Below, one piece after another: positions 20,190 through 29,037 of a stretch of 64,000 nt of DNA; position 1 is the first letter of the stretch; the number at the start of each line of letters is the position of its first letter. The stretch comes from Glaciecola punicea ACAM 611 (GTDB lineage: Bacteria > Pseudomonadota > Gammaproteobacteria > Enterobacterales > Alteromonadaceae), in NCBI RefSeq assembly GCF_000252165.1, contig NZ_BAET01000030.1, forward strand, positions 62,001-126,000. Direction: 5' to 3'. Made by a program: the position numbers and the translations under genes. The notes under the pieces are model-generated. The model saw nothing but the letters and a program-made list of their open reading frames with translations, made no database searches and had not been told where the DNA came from.

Positions 20190-20390
20190 ATGGAAACAAT
20201 CATTGGTTTATTGCTGTTTATTCCTATCGCGATCATATGGTTAATCCCGGTGATCATTATCTTGCTGTCTAGCCGCACTGCCGGTGGTGAAAAAATCGCA
20301 TGGTTGCTGGCGGTTATTTTCGTGTCATGGTTTGCATGGATATTTTATATGCTGTTAGCGCCGCTAAATGACAAAAGTACGCGTGCATAA
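20190..20390 (+). CDS. Small two-helix membrane protein, PLDc_N-like
   Basis: A 66-residue protein with two membrane helices (about 3-27 and 36-58) joined by a short loop, SSRTAGGEKIAW. The pattern of a hydrophobic helix, a short polar linker, a (K/E)-x-x-W start of helix 2 and a YxLLAPL end resembles the phospholipase-D nuclease N-terminal (PLDc_N) domain found as a free small protein in many bacteria. AGAGGT lies eight bases before the ATG. The function is unknown. Confidence 0.65.
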   Translation: METIIGLLLFIPIAIIWLIPVIIILLSSRTAGGEKIAWLLAVIFVSWFAWIFYMLLAPLNDKSTRA

Positions 20391-20509
20391 TTTACAGCTA
20401 AAAATGAAAAAATTCTAATTAGATTGAACTTTTCGCGTAAGAACCTTTCATACCCTTGTAGTATGTTTTGGGATTAGAGCGGCTGCCAATAAGCAGCGAG
20501 AGGGACAGC

Positions 20510-20779
20510 GTGACAAAAGCAAGAAAGCAGGCCAACTTCAGAGGAAAAATAGCAGGGCTGTTTTTCATTTTTCTACTGATTAATATTGCGATGAAAATTG
20601 CTGGTATTTCCACTCTCGACGAATCCCAAGCGCTTACCGTATCTCATGCAATGGGAATGAAAATTAGCTATTATGCTATCCCTGTCTTTTTTTTATTGAG
20701 CAGCTTAGTCTTCATGCAGCTTAGCAGGCGCAAATCAGCCGAAGCAGAATCAATTGAAATAAGTGGCTGCAGTTGGTAA
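20510..20779 (+). CDS. Small membrane protein, unknown function
   Basis: An 89-residue protein with a basic N terminus (VTKARKQANFRGKIA), a first helix (IAGLFFIFLLINIAMKIAG) and a second (ISYYAIPVFFLLSSLVFMQL), then a charged tail. I chose GTG 20510 because GAGAGGG lies just upstream; a longer TTG start at 20468 has no such site. I do not recognise a family. It follows the PLDc_N-like gene on the same strand by about 120 bases. Confidence 0.5.
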   Translation: MTKARKQANFRGKIAGLFFIFLLINIAMKIAGISTLDESQALTVSHAMGMKISYYAIPVFFLLSSLVFMQLSRRKSAEAESIEISGCSW

Positions 20780-20884
20780 TACTAGACAAATGCTTGAGCT
20801 AGCTGGGCAGCGATGAGTAAAACGGCATAAGCTCTCGACTTCGCGCCTGACAAAATTGCAAAACGCCTCTATCTCATAGCACCG

Positions 20885-21466
20885 CTAATAACTGCTCTGC
20901 AATATGCCCATCTCCATTGCCAGTTTACTGACTAAATCGCGCATCACGACGACTGCTTCGTCGTAGCCACCTTTTTCAAGCCTTGAGTTTAACAAAAAGC
21001 GCACTTGCTGTTGGCTTTTGTCTACACTGACTTTTGTATAAGTGCCCGAAAGCAAAACGTCGCCACTTTGAGTGGGATAAAAATGGTCAATGCTAACAAT
21101 CAGCTCAGCGCACTTTACGCACTGCTGGGTGTAAATTACGCCAGGACTTGCAGCGTTGAGTTCACGCATCAGCACGCGCTGAATACTTTCACTTAAATCT
21201 TGCGCCCAAAAATGATAGTTAGCGATTTTTATTTGATGATTATCAAGTTTTAAGACCAAATTAGACTGCTGCAAATAGTCAGGTACACGCACCGTAGACA
21301 GTTTAATGTATGTTTTTGTTGGCTCTTTAGAAGCCCCAGCGGTGTTATTGTGTTCCTTCATTGGCGCAGCATCTAATAAATAGTAAAAAGACTCTTGCGG
21401 CGTTTTATTGCTTATGCAGCCTAGTAACAAATATGTGAGCAATAACAGACTTAATAGTTTTAGCAT
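20885..21466 (-). CDS. pqiC: PqiC outer-membrane lipoprotein
   Basis: A 193-residue lipoprotein of the PqiC/YmbA (ABC-type transport auxiliary) family. The signal peptide ends in YLLLGC (lipidated Cys17), and the mature part has the family pattern YYLLDAAP, VPDYLQQSNLVLKLDN and HFWAQDLSESIQRVL. PqiC anchors the needle-like PqiB hexamer to the outer membrane in the Pqi lipid-transport system. Its ATG overlaps the pqiB stop by one base (TAATG). It is the last gene of the pqiA-pqiA-pqiB-pqiC operon. Confidence 0.9.
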   Translation of the reverse strand: MLKLLSLLLLTYLLLGCISNKTPQESFYYLLDAAPMKEHNNTAGASKEPTKTYIKLSTVRVPDYLQQSNLVLKLDNHQIKIANYHFWAQDLSESIQRVLMRELNAASPGVIYTQQCVKCAELIVSIDHFYPTQSGDVLLSGTYTKVSVDKSQQQVRFLLNSRLEKGGYDEAVVVMRDLVSKLAMEMGILQSSY

Positions 21467-23085
21467 TATTGTTGTCCTTTTCCTTGTGGTTGAATATCGG
21501 CGGGTGAAGAGCCGCTAAATATCAATGAATTAGGCTTTTGGCGAATCTCTTGTAAAAACGGCTGCATTATTTGCATTGTGCGCTCCAACTCCGCTAGGTT
21601 GCGCTCTAAACGCAAGTACAACGGCGAATCTGGCTGCATTCCTTGCAGGGTCAGGCTAGCTTCTTTTAAGGTGTCTTCTACGCTAAGCAATACCGACTGC
21701 GTGGCAATTACCGTGTCATTCGCTGACAGTATCGCGGTGTTGGCCGAGCTTATCGCGTTGTTGGTGCTTTGCACTAGCTCGTTTAAGGGCAAGCTCTCAA
21801 GCTTACTTAACAATCTGTCGGTTTTACTTACAATGCTAGCAAAGCCTGTTTGGGCACTAGGAATAACGGTATACTTACCAAAATACTCTATCTCTGGCTG
21901 TATTTCGTTGCCTAAATCTAGGCTGACTTTCATAGTGCCGGTTAGATAGTTGGCGGTTTCTAAACGCGCTGCAAGGCCAGACTTTATCCATTTGTTAAAT
22001 TGCTCGTTAAACCAAGGTAGATCGTACTCATTGTTAGATGCTAACCTTGCTGGCTCTAAGTGAATAATTACAGGGATACGTGTTTCGTCGCTATCAATTT
22101 GGTTCATTTCATAAAAGCCTAAATAAGGCTTGCTTACACGTCCTATTCGAATGCCCCTGTATTCGACTGGCGCGCCGGCTTGCAGTCCGCCAACGGTATC
22201 ATCCACTAAAATGACATACTCTATATACTCATAAACCCTATCCTCTTTTATACTGGCGCGTGAAGAGTAAAGCTTAAAGTCGCGACTTTGAGTAATACGC
22301 TCGCCTAGCACTAGGTCGTCGGGCACATCAAAGCGCACGCCGCCTGATAAAAGTGATTCTATTGAGGCTAGGTCAATGGTAATACCGTCGGTGGTGGCGG
22401 CAAACGACAGTCCGCTTGAGTTCCAAAAGTAGGTGTTAGTGGTTATAAGGCCGTCATAAGGCGCTTGTATAAAGATACTGTAGGTGACTTGACGTGATTC
22501 TATGTCAAAATTTACCGACTCAACCGCGCCAACTTCAAAGCCGCGATAGGTAACCGGGTTACCCACGGTAAGAGACTTGCCACCACCCGAGATAAGTTTT
22601 AGCTTAATTCCTTGAGACGTTGGGGATGAGATAGGCGGATTTTCTAAACCGACAAATCGCTGTGATAGCGACTCTGATTTGCCTGGGGCAATGTTTATGT
22701 AAGCGCCCGACAACAAGGTACCAAAGCCGGTAATACCGGCGCTGCCAATTCTAGGGCGTACAACCCAAAATTGACTGTCGCTGAGTAAGTAACTTTGCAT
22801 TTTTTTGTCAATTTCTATCATCGCTTCAATTGAAAAACCATCGTCAGAAAAATTAATCTCTTGCAGCGTACCGATGTCTACGTCTCTGAATTTCACTTTG
22901 GTTTTTTTGGCCTCAAGGCCTTTGGCATTATCAAACACAATAACAATTTCGACGCCTTTGTTTTGCCACTGCTGATACACCATGCCAACACCAATGATGA
23001 CGGCAATAAGAGGCAATAGCCACACCACTGAAAAGCGTGATTTTGGAATGACTATTGGCTGTGATGTATCGTTTGTATCATTCAT
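21466..23085 (-). CDS. pqiB: PqiB, MCE-domain intermembrane lipid transport protein
   Basis: A 539-residue protein: one N-terminal membrane helix (residues 17-37), then three MCE domains. The first is marked by NAKGLEAKKTKVKFRDVDIG, the second by GKSLTVGNPVTYRGFEVG, and the third by DTVGGLQAGAPVEYRGIRIG. A long helical C-terminal stretch follows (about 430-520), which forms the needle in E. coli PqiB. Length and order match PqiB. It spans the periplasm to move lipids between membranes. The start overlaps the preceding pqiA-like gene by eight bases. Confidence 0.94.
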   Translation of the reverse strand: MNDTNDTSQPIVIPKSRFSVVWLLPLIAVIIGVGMVYQQWQNKGVEIVIVFDNAKGLEAKKTKVKFRDVDIGTLQEINFSDDGFSIEAMIEIDKKMQSYLLSDSQFWVVRPRIGSAGITGFGTLLSGAYINIAPGKSESLSQRFVGLENPPISSPTSQGIKLKLISGGGKSLTVGNPVTYRGFEVGAVESVNFDIESRQVTYSIFIQAPYDGLITTNTYFWNSSGLSFAATTDGITIDLASIESLLSGGVRFDVPDDLVLGERITQSRDFKLYSSRASIKEDRVYEYIEYVILVDDTVGGLQAGAPVEYRGIRIGRVSKPYLGFYEMNQIDSDETRIPVIIHLEPARLASNNEYDLPWFNEQFNKWIKSGLAARLETANYLTGTMKVSLDLGNEIQPEIEYFGKYTVIPSAQTGFASIVSKTDRLLSKLESLPLNELVQSTNNAISSANTAILSANDTVIATQSVLLSVEDTLKEASLTLQGMQPDSPLYLRLERNLAELERTMQIMQPFLQEIRQKPNSLIFSGSSPADIQPQGKGQQ

Positions 23086-23767
23086 TATTTTTTTGTTTAT
23101 CCCAAATCAGTCTTGCATCAAATTGATGCGCTGCGATCATCGTCAATATGACCACTCCCGCAAATGCTTGCGCAGCGGTGCCTGGCTCAACCACCATAAT
23201 ACCGGTTATGTGTACTAGGGCGACCAATATGGCGACCACAAAAATATCTATCATAGACCACTTGCCGATAAATTCAGTGGCGCGATATAGGCGGCTTAGT
23301 TCAGGTCTACTTAGGTGGCTTTGCCTTGAAGTGGCATAGCATAGCCACAGTATAATGAGCATTTTTGCGATGGGGATCAATACACTGGCCGCAAAAATAA
23401 CCGCGGCTATAAAGTATGAACCACTTTCAACAAACAGCACGACACCGCCTACAATCGTGCTAGCGGTTTTGTCGTTAAATAAAACGGTGTTCATTATAGG
23501 GTATATGTTAGCCGGAATATAAAGCAGTATTGCGGTTATTATCAGAGCCAAGGTCCGCTGAATGCTGTTAGGGGAGCGTAAATATAAAGTGTCGTTGCAC
23601 CGGGGGCAGTTACCTACATTTACATCAGATAATAATTGGCAGCTACGGCAATTAGCAAGGCCCTCAAAAGCCGCAGTACCGGGTGGATATTGAAAATGCT
23701 GTGTGAGCGTATTCGCTTTTTTTTGTGCGGCGATGTCGCTGGCGACTTTTGCTTTATCGTTTCGCAC
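23078..23767 (-). CDS. pqiA: PqiA-like membrane protein, second half-size copy
   Basis: A 229-residue protein corresponding to the C-terminal half of E. coli PqiA. A rubredoxin-like zinc ribbon (CRSCQLL...CPRC, residues 39-61) is followed by four helices, with NIYPIMNTVLF after the first and FIGKWSMIDIFVVAILVAL in the last pair. The latter is the family hallmark. Its start overlaps the end of the other PqiA-like gene by 14 bases. In E. coli both units are fused in one ~417-residue protein. Confidence 0.9.
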   Translation of the reverse strand: MRNDKAKVASDIAAQKKANTLTQHFQYPPGTAAFEGLANCRSCQLLSDVNVGNCPRCNDTLYLRSPNSIQRTLALIITAILLYIPANIYPIMNTVLFNDKTASTIVGGVVLFVESGSYFIAAVIFAASVLIPIAKMLIILWLCYATSRQSHLSRPELSRLYRATEFIGKWSMIDIFVVAILVALVHITGIMVVEPGTAAQAFAGVVILTMIAAHQFDARLIWDKQKNNE

Positions 23768-24365
23768 GGTCTATCCAATACCAAAGCTGGTGGCGATTAG
23801 ATATATTCGCCGTTAGAGTAAACAAAATAGCAAAACCTATGTAAGCCCAAAATGAAAAGCCCACAATAATATCGGCTAAATCAATCACTTTTATAAGCGC
23901 AATTAAGACCCCAACAATAAATACTTCAGCCATAATCCAGGGTCTAAAATACCCAATCAGCCTGCCAATAGATACCGCGAAAAAAGACTTTAGGCCAAAT
24001 TTAATCGGAATAAGTAAGATCAGCAGTAGGCTTAAGTATGCCATGGGTAGCAGCAGCACAAATATATATACCAGTACGGCTAAAAATACAAAATCTTGGA
24101 TGAACAAGTCGTTGGACGCCTGAATTAACGTAATGGTGCGAATTTGTCCCTGCACGTCAAAGGATAAGAACGGGAAGCTATTCGCCATTACGAGCAGTAT
24201 TAGTGACGACAAACCATAAGAGATGCTGTAGTCAAGCGGACGATTGTAGGTGGTAAACTGCTTGCTTGAACAGCTTGGACACACCAGCGTTTGGTTTATC
24301 TGCATCTCAGGCAGCATAATTAGACAGTCACAGTCGTGACAGGCTATTTTGGATTGTGTTTCCAT
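23754..24365 (-). CDS. pqiA: PqiA-like membrane protein, first half-size copy
   Basis: A 203-residue protein matching the N-terminal half of PqiA: zinc ribbon (CHDCDC...CPSC, residues 9-34), then four helices with NSFPFLSFDV after the first and YFRPWIMAEVFIVGVLIALIK... in the last pair. PqiA is the inner-membrane partner of PqiB in membrane lipid homeostasis. This is the first gene of the four-gene operon; all junctions downstream overlap, so the complex is probably made stoichiometrically. Confidence 0.9.
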   Translation of the reverse strand: METQSKIACHDCDCLIMLPEMQINQTLVCPSCSSKQFTTYNRPLDYSISYGLSSLILLVMANSFPFLSFDVQGQIRTITLIQASNDLFIQDFVFLAVLVYIFVLLLPMAYLSLLLILLIPIKFGLKSFFAVSIGRLIGYFRPWIMAEVFIVGVLIALIKVIDLADIIVGFSFWAYIGFAILFTLTANISNRHQLWYWIDRAKR

Positions 24366-24424
24366 CTACTTATGCCTGCAAAGAAATTTTTTACTGTAAA
24401 ACATAAAGCGACTCGTTTAAAAAC

Positions 24425-24457
24425 AAAGGCTTATACCTTTATTTACTATAAGCCTTT
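24425..24457 (-). terminator. Intrinsic terminator of the M1 peptidase gene
   Basis: AAAGGCTTATA (24425-24435) and TATAAGCCTTT (24447-24457) form a perfect 11-bp stem with an 11-base loop. On the minus strand a T-rich tract follows. It lies 8 bases past the stop at 24466. Confidence 0.75.
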
Positions 24458-24465
24458 TTATGCAC

Positions 24466-26349
24466 TTAGTCTACAAATCCTTCATTCGCGCGTATAGTCA
24501 GCGGATGATAGCCTGGTTTAGCTTCTTCAAATGCCTTTTTAGCGAAAGCCTTGCCCTCTGGTGTTTTTGACAGCGCTTCGTATAAAGGCTTTACTAATTT
24601 ATTACGGCCTATGCTAGTAAGGTAGCTATATAAGCGATCGTAGGCAGGCTTATACTCATTGCTAACCGCTATCATTAGCCAACTGTGGGCTATTTCATTA
24701 TTTTTACTCTGCGTGAATGCAAATGTAGCATCAAGCTCAGCAAGCTGCTGTGGGCTGAGTTCATTGGGCATATTATTTAAAAAATATAGCCACTGATGAA
24801 CCGTCCACGTTTCGGATATGATATCTGTTACCGGAATATCACCGCTTAGCCACGCGTCGCGTTCGTTATCAACAAAAACAAAGGCATCAGACGACGGCAC
24901 AGGTGCATCTTGTGGAATACCGGGGGCGAAAATCCACTCTTGAATGCGCGTTTTGCTGAGCTCATTTGAATAGGTTTTTAGCAGCGTGTTGTCTAGGTAG
25001 GCAATAAATTCGTCGGTGGTAATACTTTTAAATGCAAATGCATCGAAGTAATCAAGCAAGAATTGATCAAAGTTATCGCGGCCAATTTTCATTTCAAGCT
25101 CGCGCAAAAACAAGGCACCTTTTTCATAGGGGATAGTTGAAAATACATCGTCAGGATTGCGTCCGCGCAGGTCAATGGCTAAGATTTGATCATTCTCAGG
25201 CAGCCTAGCAATAGCCGCCTGCAGGTCTTGATAACCTAACACCGCTTCCATATTGTAGCGGTCGGTGCCGTAAATCATCTCCATGATGCGGTAGGTCAGA
25301 TAAGTCGTAAAACCTTCATTTAACCACAGGTCACGCCAGGTAGCGTTGGTCACGGTATTGCCCGACCAGCTATGCGCAAGCTCATGCGCAATGAGTGACA
25401 CTAAGCTTTTGTCTCCCGCAATGACGGTAGGGGTAATAAATGACAGGCGCGGGTTTTCCATGCCGCCAAAAGGAAAAGACGGTGGCAAAATAAGCAGGTC
25501 GTAACGGTCCCAGCTGTAGGCACCATATTTTTCTTCGGTAAGCTCAAGCATACTTTCGGTGTCTTCAAACTCTGCCGCAGCAGCCTGTAATATTGATGGC
25601 TCTGCATATACGCCGGTGCGCTCTCCCATGGGCATAAAGCGTAAATCGCCAACGGCTAGGGCAATTAAATAGGAAGGAATTGGCTGTGGCATAGTAAATT
25701 CATAAACGCCATCTCGCGGGGTATTAGGATCATTGGATGCGCTCATCACCGCAAGCAATTCTTTGGGAGTGCGAATAGTGGCGTTGTAAGTTACGCGCAC
25801 TTGGGGAGAGTCTTGCAGTGGTATAAAGCTTCTTGCATGAATAGCCTGAGCTTGGGTAAATAGAAATGGGTGCTGTTTGCCGGCTGTTTGCGCAGGCGTA
25901 AGCCACTGCACGCCCGACGCGCTGGGTGAGGTTTGATAGTGAACAGTAACTTGTGTAGCCCGCTTGCCAACATCAATATGCAGCGCTGCGCCTAAATTTT
26001 CATCGGCTGGTTTTAACGTGTAATCGACTGGTTTGTCGTTTACAGTCACGTTTTTAATCGTCAGATCACGCGTGTCTAGAATGAGTTCGGTCGCTTTTTG
26101 CTCAACGCGTTCAAAGCTAAGCTGGGCGCGGCCTATAAGGCTTTTTTGGCTGAAGTCAGCGTTTAGATCAAGGTTTATGTGCTTAACTAGTATTTCACTA
26201 GGATTGCTAAACGAGTGGTAATCGGTACCCGATTCAATCGCGACGTCATCAGGTGCTGCTGAAGCTTCAGGTTCTTTTGGAGCGCTGCATGCGCTAAGTG
26301 CTAATGCCGAGGCAATAAGCGTAAGGCATAGCCAAATAGAGGTTTTCAT
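24466..26349 (-). CDS. M1-family aminopeptidase lipoprotein (LTA4-hydrolase-like)
   Basis: A 627-residue exported metallopeptidase. The lipoprotein signal ends at LALSAC (Cys21). The M1 catalytic core shows FPFGGMENPRLSF (GxMEN substrate motif) and AHELAHSWSG with the third zinc ligand in WLNEGFTTYL, exactly 18 residues after the second His. The C-terminal helical domain resembles leukotriene-A4-hydrolase-type aminopeptidases. It trims N-terminal residues from peptides in the periplasm. An upstream in-frame ATG would add 37 residues and hide the signal peptide; the ATG at 26349 has AAGGAA before it, so I chose it. Confidence 0.92.
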   Translation of the reverse strand: MKTSIWLCLTLIASALALSACSAPKEPEASAAPDDVAIESGTDYHSFSNPSEILVKHINLDLNADFSQKSLIGRAQLSFERVEQKATELILDTRDLTIKNVTVNDKPVDYTLKPADENLGAALHIDVGKRATQVTVHYQTSPSASGVQWLTPAQTAGKQHPFLFTQAQAIHARSFIPLQDSPQVRVTYNATIRTPKELLAVMSASNDPNTPRDGVYEFTMPQPIPSYLIALAVGDLRFMPMGERTGVYAEPSILQAAAAEFEDTESMLELTEEKYGAYSWDRYDLLILPPSFPFGGMENPRLSFITPTVIAGDKSLVSLIAHELAHSWSGNTVTNATWRDLWLNEGFTTYLTYRIMEMIYGTDRYNMEAVLGYQDLQAAIARLPENDQILAIDLRGRNPDDVFSTIPYEKGALFLRELEMKIGRDNFDQFLLDYFDAFAFKSITTDEFIAYLDNTLLKTYSNELSKTRIQEWIFAPGIPQDAPVPSSDAFVFVDNERDAWLSGDIPVTDIISETWTVHQWLYFLNNMPNELSPQQLAELDATFAFTQSKNNEIAHSWLMIAVSNEYKPAYDRLYSYLTSIGRNKLVKPLYEALSKTPEGKAFAKKAFEEAKPGYHPLTIRANEGFVD

Positions 26350-26629
26350 TGTTTGTTCCTTATTATAATCAGCGCAATGCGCAAGTATGATATAGGAATA
26401 CCATACTCGATAAGTCAGTTCTACACCATTTGTGTTTGGTTTAATAAGCCTCAATAGCAATAGGTAACCTAGTAAACCGCTTACCTATTGCCATTGAACC
26501 GGCTCCACCTGCAACCGTTGAAGTGCTAGAGCGCAAAACTTGGTAAGCAGTTTGTAAGGATTCGGTAAAACGTGCGACTATACATAGAATTAATAATAAT
26601 AGCCTACTAGGCAATACTAGGATGTTTAA

Positions 26630-28531
26630 ATGAAATACCGTTTGGCAATATTAGTTAGTGTTGTTTTGCTAATATCTTGCGGCAAAGCAGCTGATCCCGT
26701 GGTTCTTAAGCCAGTTCCTACAACAGTACCGCAGTGGACAAAAGAAGCCATATGGTATCAGATTATGGTTGACCGGTTTTATAATGCCGACTCAGGTAAC
26801 GACCCTACAGCAGCGACGCTTGTCGGCAGTGCACCGGGCTATATTCCACCTACTTGGGAAATCACCCCGTGGACTCAAAACTGGTATTCACCAGACTCTT
26901 ATTTTGAGGATATGTTTGGAAAAACAGACATCAATGGCGGTGTCATACACAGTTTCGATGCAAAAGTGGCTCTTAGGCGTTACGGAGGCGACTTACAAGG
27001 CGTGCTTGATAAGCTCGATTATTTGGAAAGCCTAGGAATAAACGCTATTTATTTTAGCCCTATAAACGATTCGCCCTGCGCTGATAAACGTCAGCCGCGC
27101 AGCTGGCGTCACATCGATGTTAACTTTGGTCCTGATCCTGCTGGTGATGTCGCGCTCATAGCTTCTGAAGACCCTAGTGATCCAAGTACTTGGCACATGA
27201 CCAGCGCCGACACCTTGTTTTTAGAGCTTATAAAGCAAACAAAAGCGCGTAACATTCGTCTCATCTTGGACTATTCATGGGGCGCTCCTGGGCAACATTT
27301 TTGGGCTTGGCACGACGTTTTAGATAATCAGCAATCATCTCAATATATTGACTGGTTTGACATGAAAAGCCCTGATAACGTTGGCCGAATAGCAAGCGAT
27401 ATCACACCATTGCCTGCGCAAAAAAATGCAAGTGAGGCTACTTCAACACCCAGAAGCTTAGTCCAAGGTGATATTAAGAGTCAAGCGGCAAAAGCGCATA
27501 TAATGGCTGTGACACGCCGGTGGCTTGACCCTAACAAAGACGGCGACTCCAGCGATGGAGTTGACGGCTTTATGTTAAGCGACGCCAATAATCTTCCCTT
27601 GGACTTTTGGCGTGACTATCGTATTTACGTTAAATCTATCAATCCACAAGCTTATTTAGTGGGTGATATTTCAACAGATAAAAACAGCGAAATGCGGTTT
27701 ACTGCCGACCTTGCGCTGCAAGGTGATGTATTTGACGGCCTCATAGATAATGGCAGATACAAGGCTGCAAGTGACTATTTTTCAACGCCCGCTCAGGCGC
27801 AAAGGCCTTCACAATTTGTGTCTATATTACAGCAGGCCGAAAAAGGTCTTAATAGGGAGTATGTGTATTCGAGTATTAATATATCTGCTAGTCATGAAAC
27901 ACCGCGTCTTCTGAGCGCTTTACTGGCCAATAGTAGTGAAAAAACAAAAGGCAAGGACAGCAATAATAAAAACTATAATGCTCTTAAACCAGGCTTAAGT
28001 ACTATCAACACGGCAAAATTGCTGTTAGTTTTTCAGTTTACTTGGTTTGGAGCGCCACAACTCTTGGCGGGAGACGAAATGGGTATGTGGGGCGATGAAA
28101 GCCCGCATCATCAAAAACCACTTATATGGCCAGAGTATTCGTTTGCTAATGAAAGTGAGCATCCCCTAGCTAGCATGGACCAAGTTAAGGAGGTGCAATT
28201 TAATCAAGATTTATTCGATTATTATCAATTTCTAGTGAAGTTAAGGCGCGCTAATCCAGTGTTATCTCAGGGAGCTATAGAGTTTTTTCAACAAGACGAT
28301 AAAAAGCGCTTAATGTCTTACAGACGTTATAATGACGAGGGAGAGAGTGCTTATATTGTATTCAATACTGGGCCTAAGCGCCAACAAATCATATTACCAA
28401 GTGCGGTCGTAAACACCCAAAGTTGGCTGCTCTGGCATTCCAATGACAGCACTAATATTTTGCAAAGCGTACCCAGTGAGCAACTTTCTATAGATGCCGA
28501 ATCTGCTATTGTCATTATTACTAAACACTAA
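26630..28531 (+). CDS. GH13-family lipoprotein, probably catalytically inactive
   Basis: A 633-residue lipoprotein (ISC lipobox, Cys17) with the full alpha-amylase (GH13) architecture: EAIWYQIMVDRFYN, RYGGDLQGVLDKLDYL, HIDVNFGPDPAGD, a (beta/alpha)8 barrel and a C-terminal beta domain. The diagnostic catalytic regions are altered. Region II, normally GF/WRLD, reads GFMLSD (Met315 for Arg, Ser317 at the nucleophile Asp). Region III, normally VGEIW, reads VGDIS (Asp346 for the acid/base Glu). Region IV, normally HDxPR, reads SHETPR (Glu423 for Asp). Region I lacks the Asn-His pair. It is therefore likely a glycan-binding or scaffold pseudoenzyme. AGGA lies eight bases before the ATG. Confidence 0.8.
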   Translation: MKYRLAILVSVVLLISCGKAADPVVLKPVPTTVPQWTKEAIWYQIMVDRFYNADSGNDPTAATLVGSAPGYIPPTWEITPWTQNWYSPDSYFEDMFGKTDINGGVIHSFDAKVALRRYGGDLQGVLDKLDYLESLGINAIYFSPINDSPCADKRQPRSWRHIDVNFGPDPAGDVALIASEDPSDPSTWHMTSADTLFLELIKQTKARNIRLILDYSWGAPGQHFWAWHDVLDNQQSSQYIDWFDMKSPDNVGRIASDITPLPAQKNASEATSTPRSLVQGDIKSQAAKAHIMAVTRRWLDPNKDGDSSDGVDGFMLSDANNLPLDFWRDYRIYVKSINPQAYLVGDISTDKNSEMRFTADLALQGDVFDGLIDNGRYKAASDYFSTPAQAQRPSQFVSILQQAEKGLNREYVYSSINISASHETPRLLSALLANSSEKTKGKDSNNKNYNALKPGLSTINTAKLLLVFQFTWFGAPQLLAGDEMGMWGDESPHHQKPLIWPEYSFANESEHPLASMDQVKEVQFNQDLFDYYQFLVKLRRANPVLSQGAIEFFQQDDKKRLMSYRRYNDEGESAYIVFNTGPKRQQIILPSAVVNTQSWLLWHSNDSTNILQSVPSEQLSIDAESAIVIITKH

Positions 28532-29037
28532 CAAAGAAGTGCACATTTTTTTAAGATCTTGTTTTTAAGATTATTATTTCGATGCGGTTAACAAAATACT
28601 GGCTCATGCTTAACATTTTTACAAAGCACTTTAGTCTAATAATCGTTTTTAAATAATTAAGCAGCCTGACTATGTTGTATTAGAACAGCATTAGACGAAA
28701 TATTATGTAAAAACACCGCGGATTCACACTAATTTAGCTCAAACTCGTTCTTGTTATACTTTTTTCCTAAGCACTACTTCACCTTGACCTTTGCTTGCTT
28801 CCATTGATTTTGTAATTTGGGTCTGTGTGTTTTTAGCATTTAATTGCTTCAATGTCAGTCGGCTTAGGCTAAATGTAAAAAAGTTACACCTTTTGTGTGA
28901 AAATAGTGTACAAATTAAGCTGCAGTTTTGTCGTCATATTGTAGAACACGCAAGAATGATATAAATAAGATTTTAAAAATGCGTACCCAGAATACGCAGG
29001 GCTATTACTAAATAGCTGACTAAGGGAAAATAATAAT
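28532..29037. other. Long intergenic region with a small palindrome
   Basis: No gene is visible in these 506 AT-rich bases. The palindrome TGTAAAAAAGTTACA at 28874-28888 (arms TGTAA/TTACA, 5-base centre) lies about 150 bases before the permease start and could be an operator. No riboswitch structure was recognised. Confidence 0.4.

Noticed and set aside
28890-28915. CRP-like half site TGTGTGA before the permease
   Set aside because: The second half does not match the TCACA consensus, so I do not call a CRP site.
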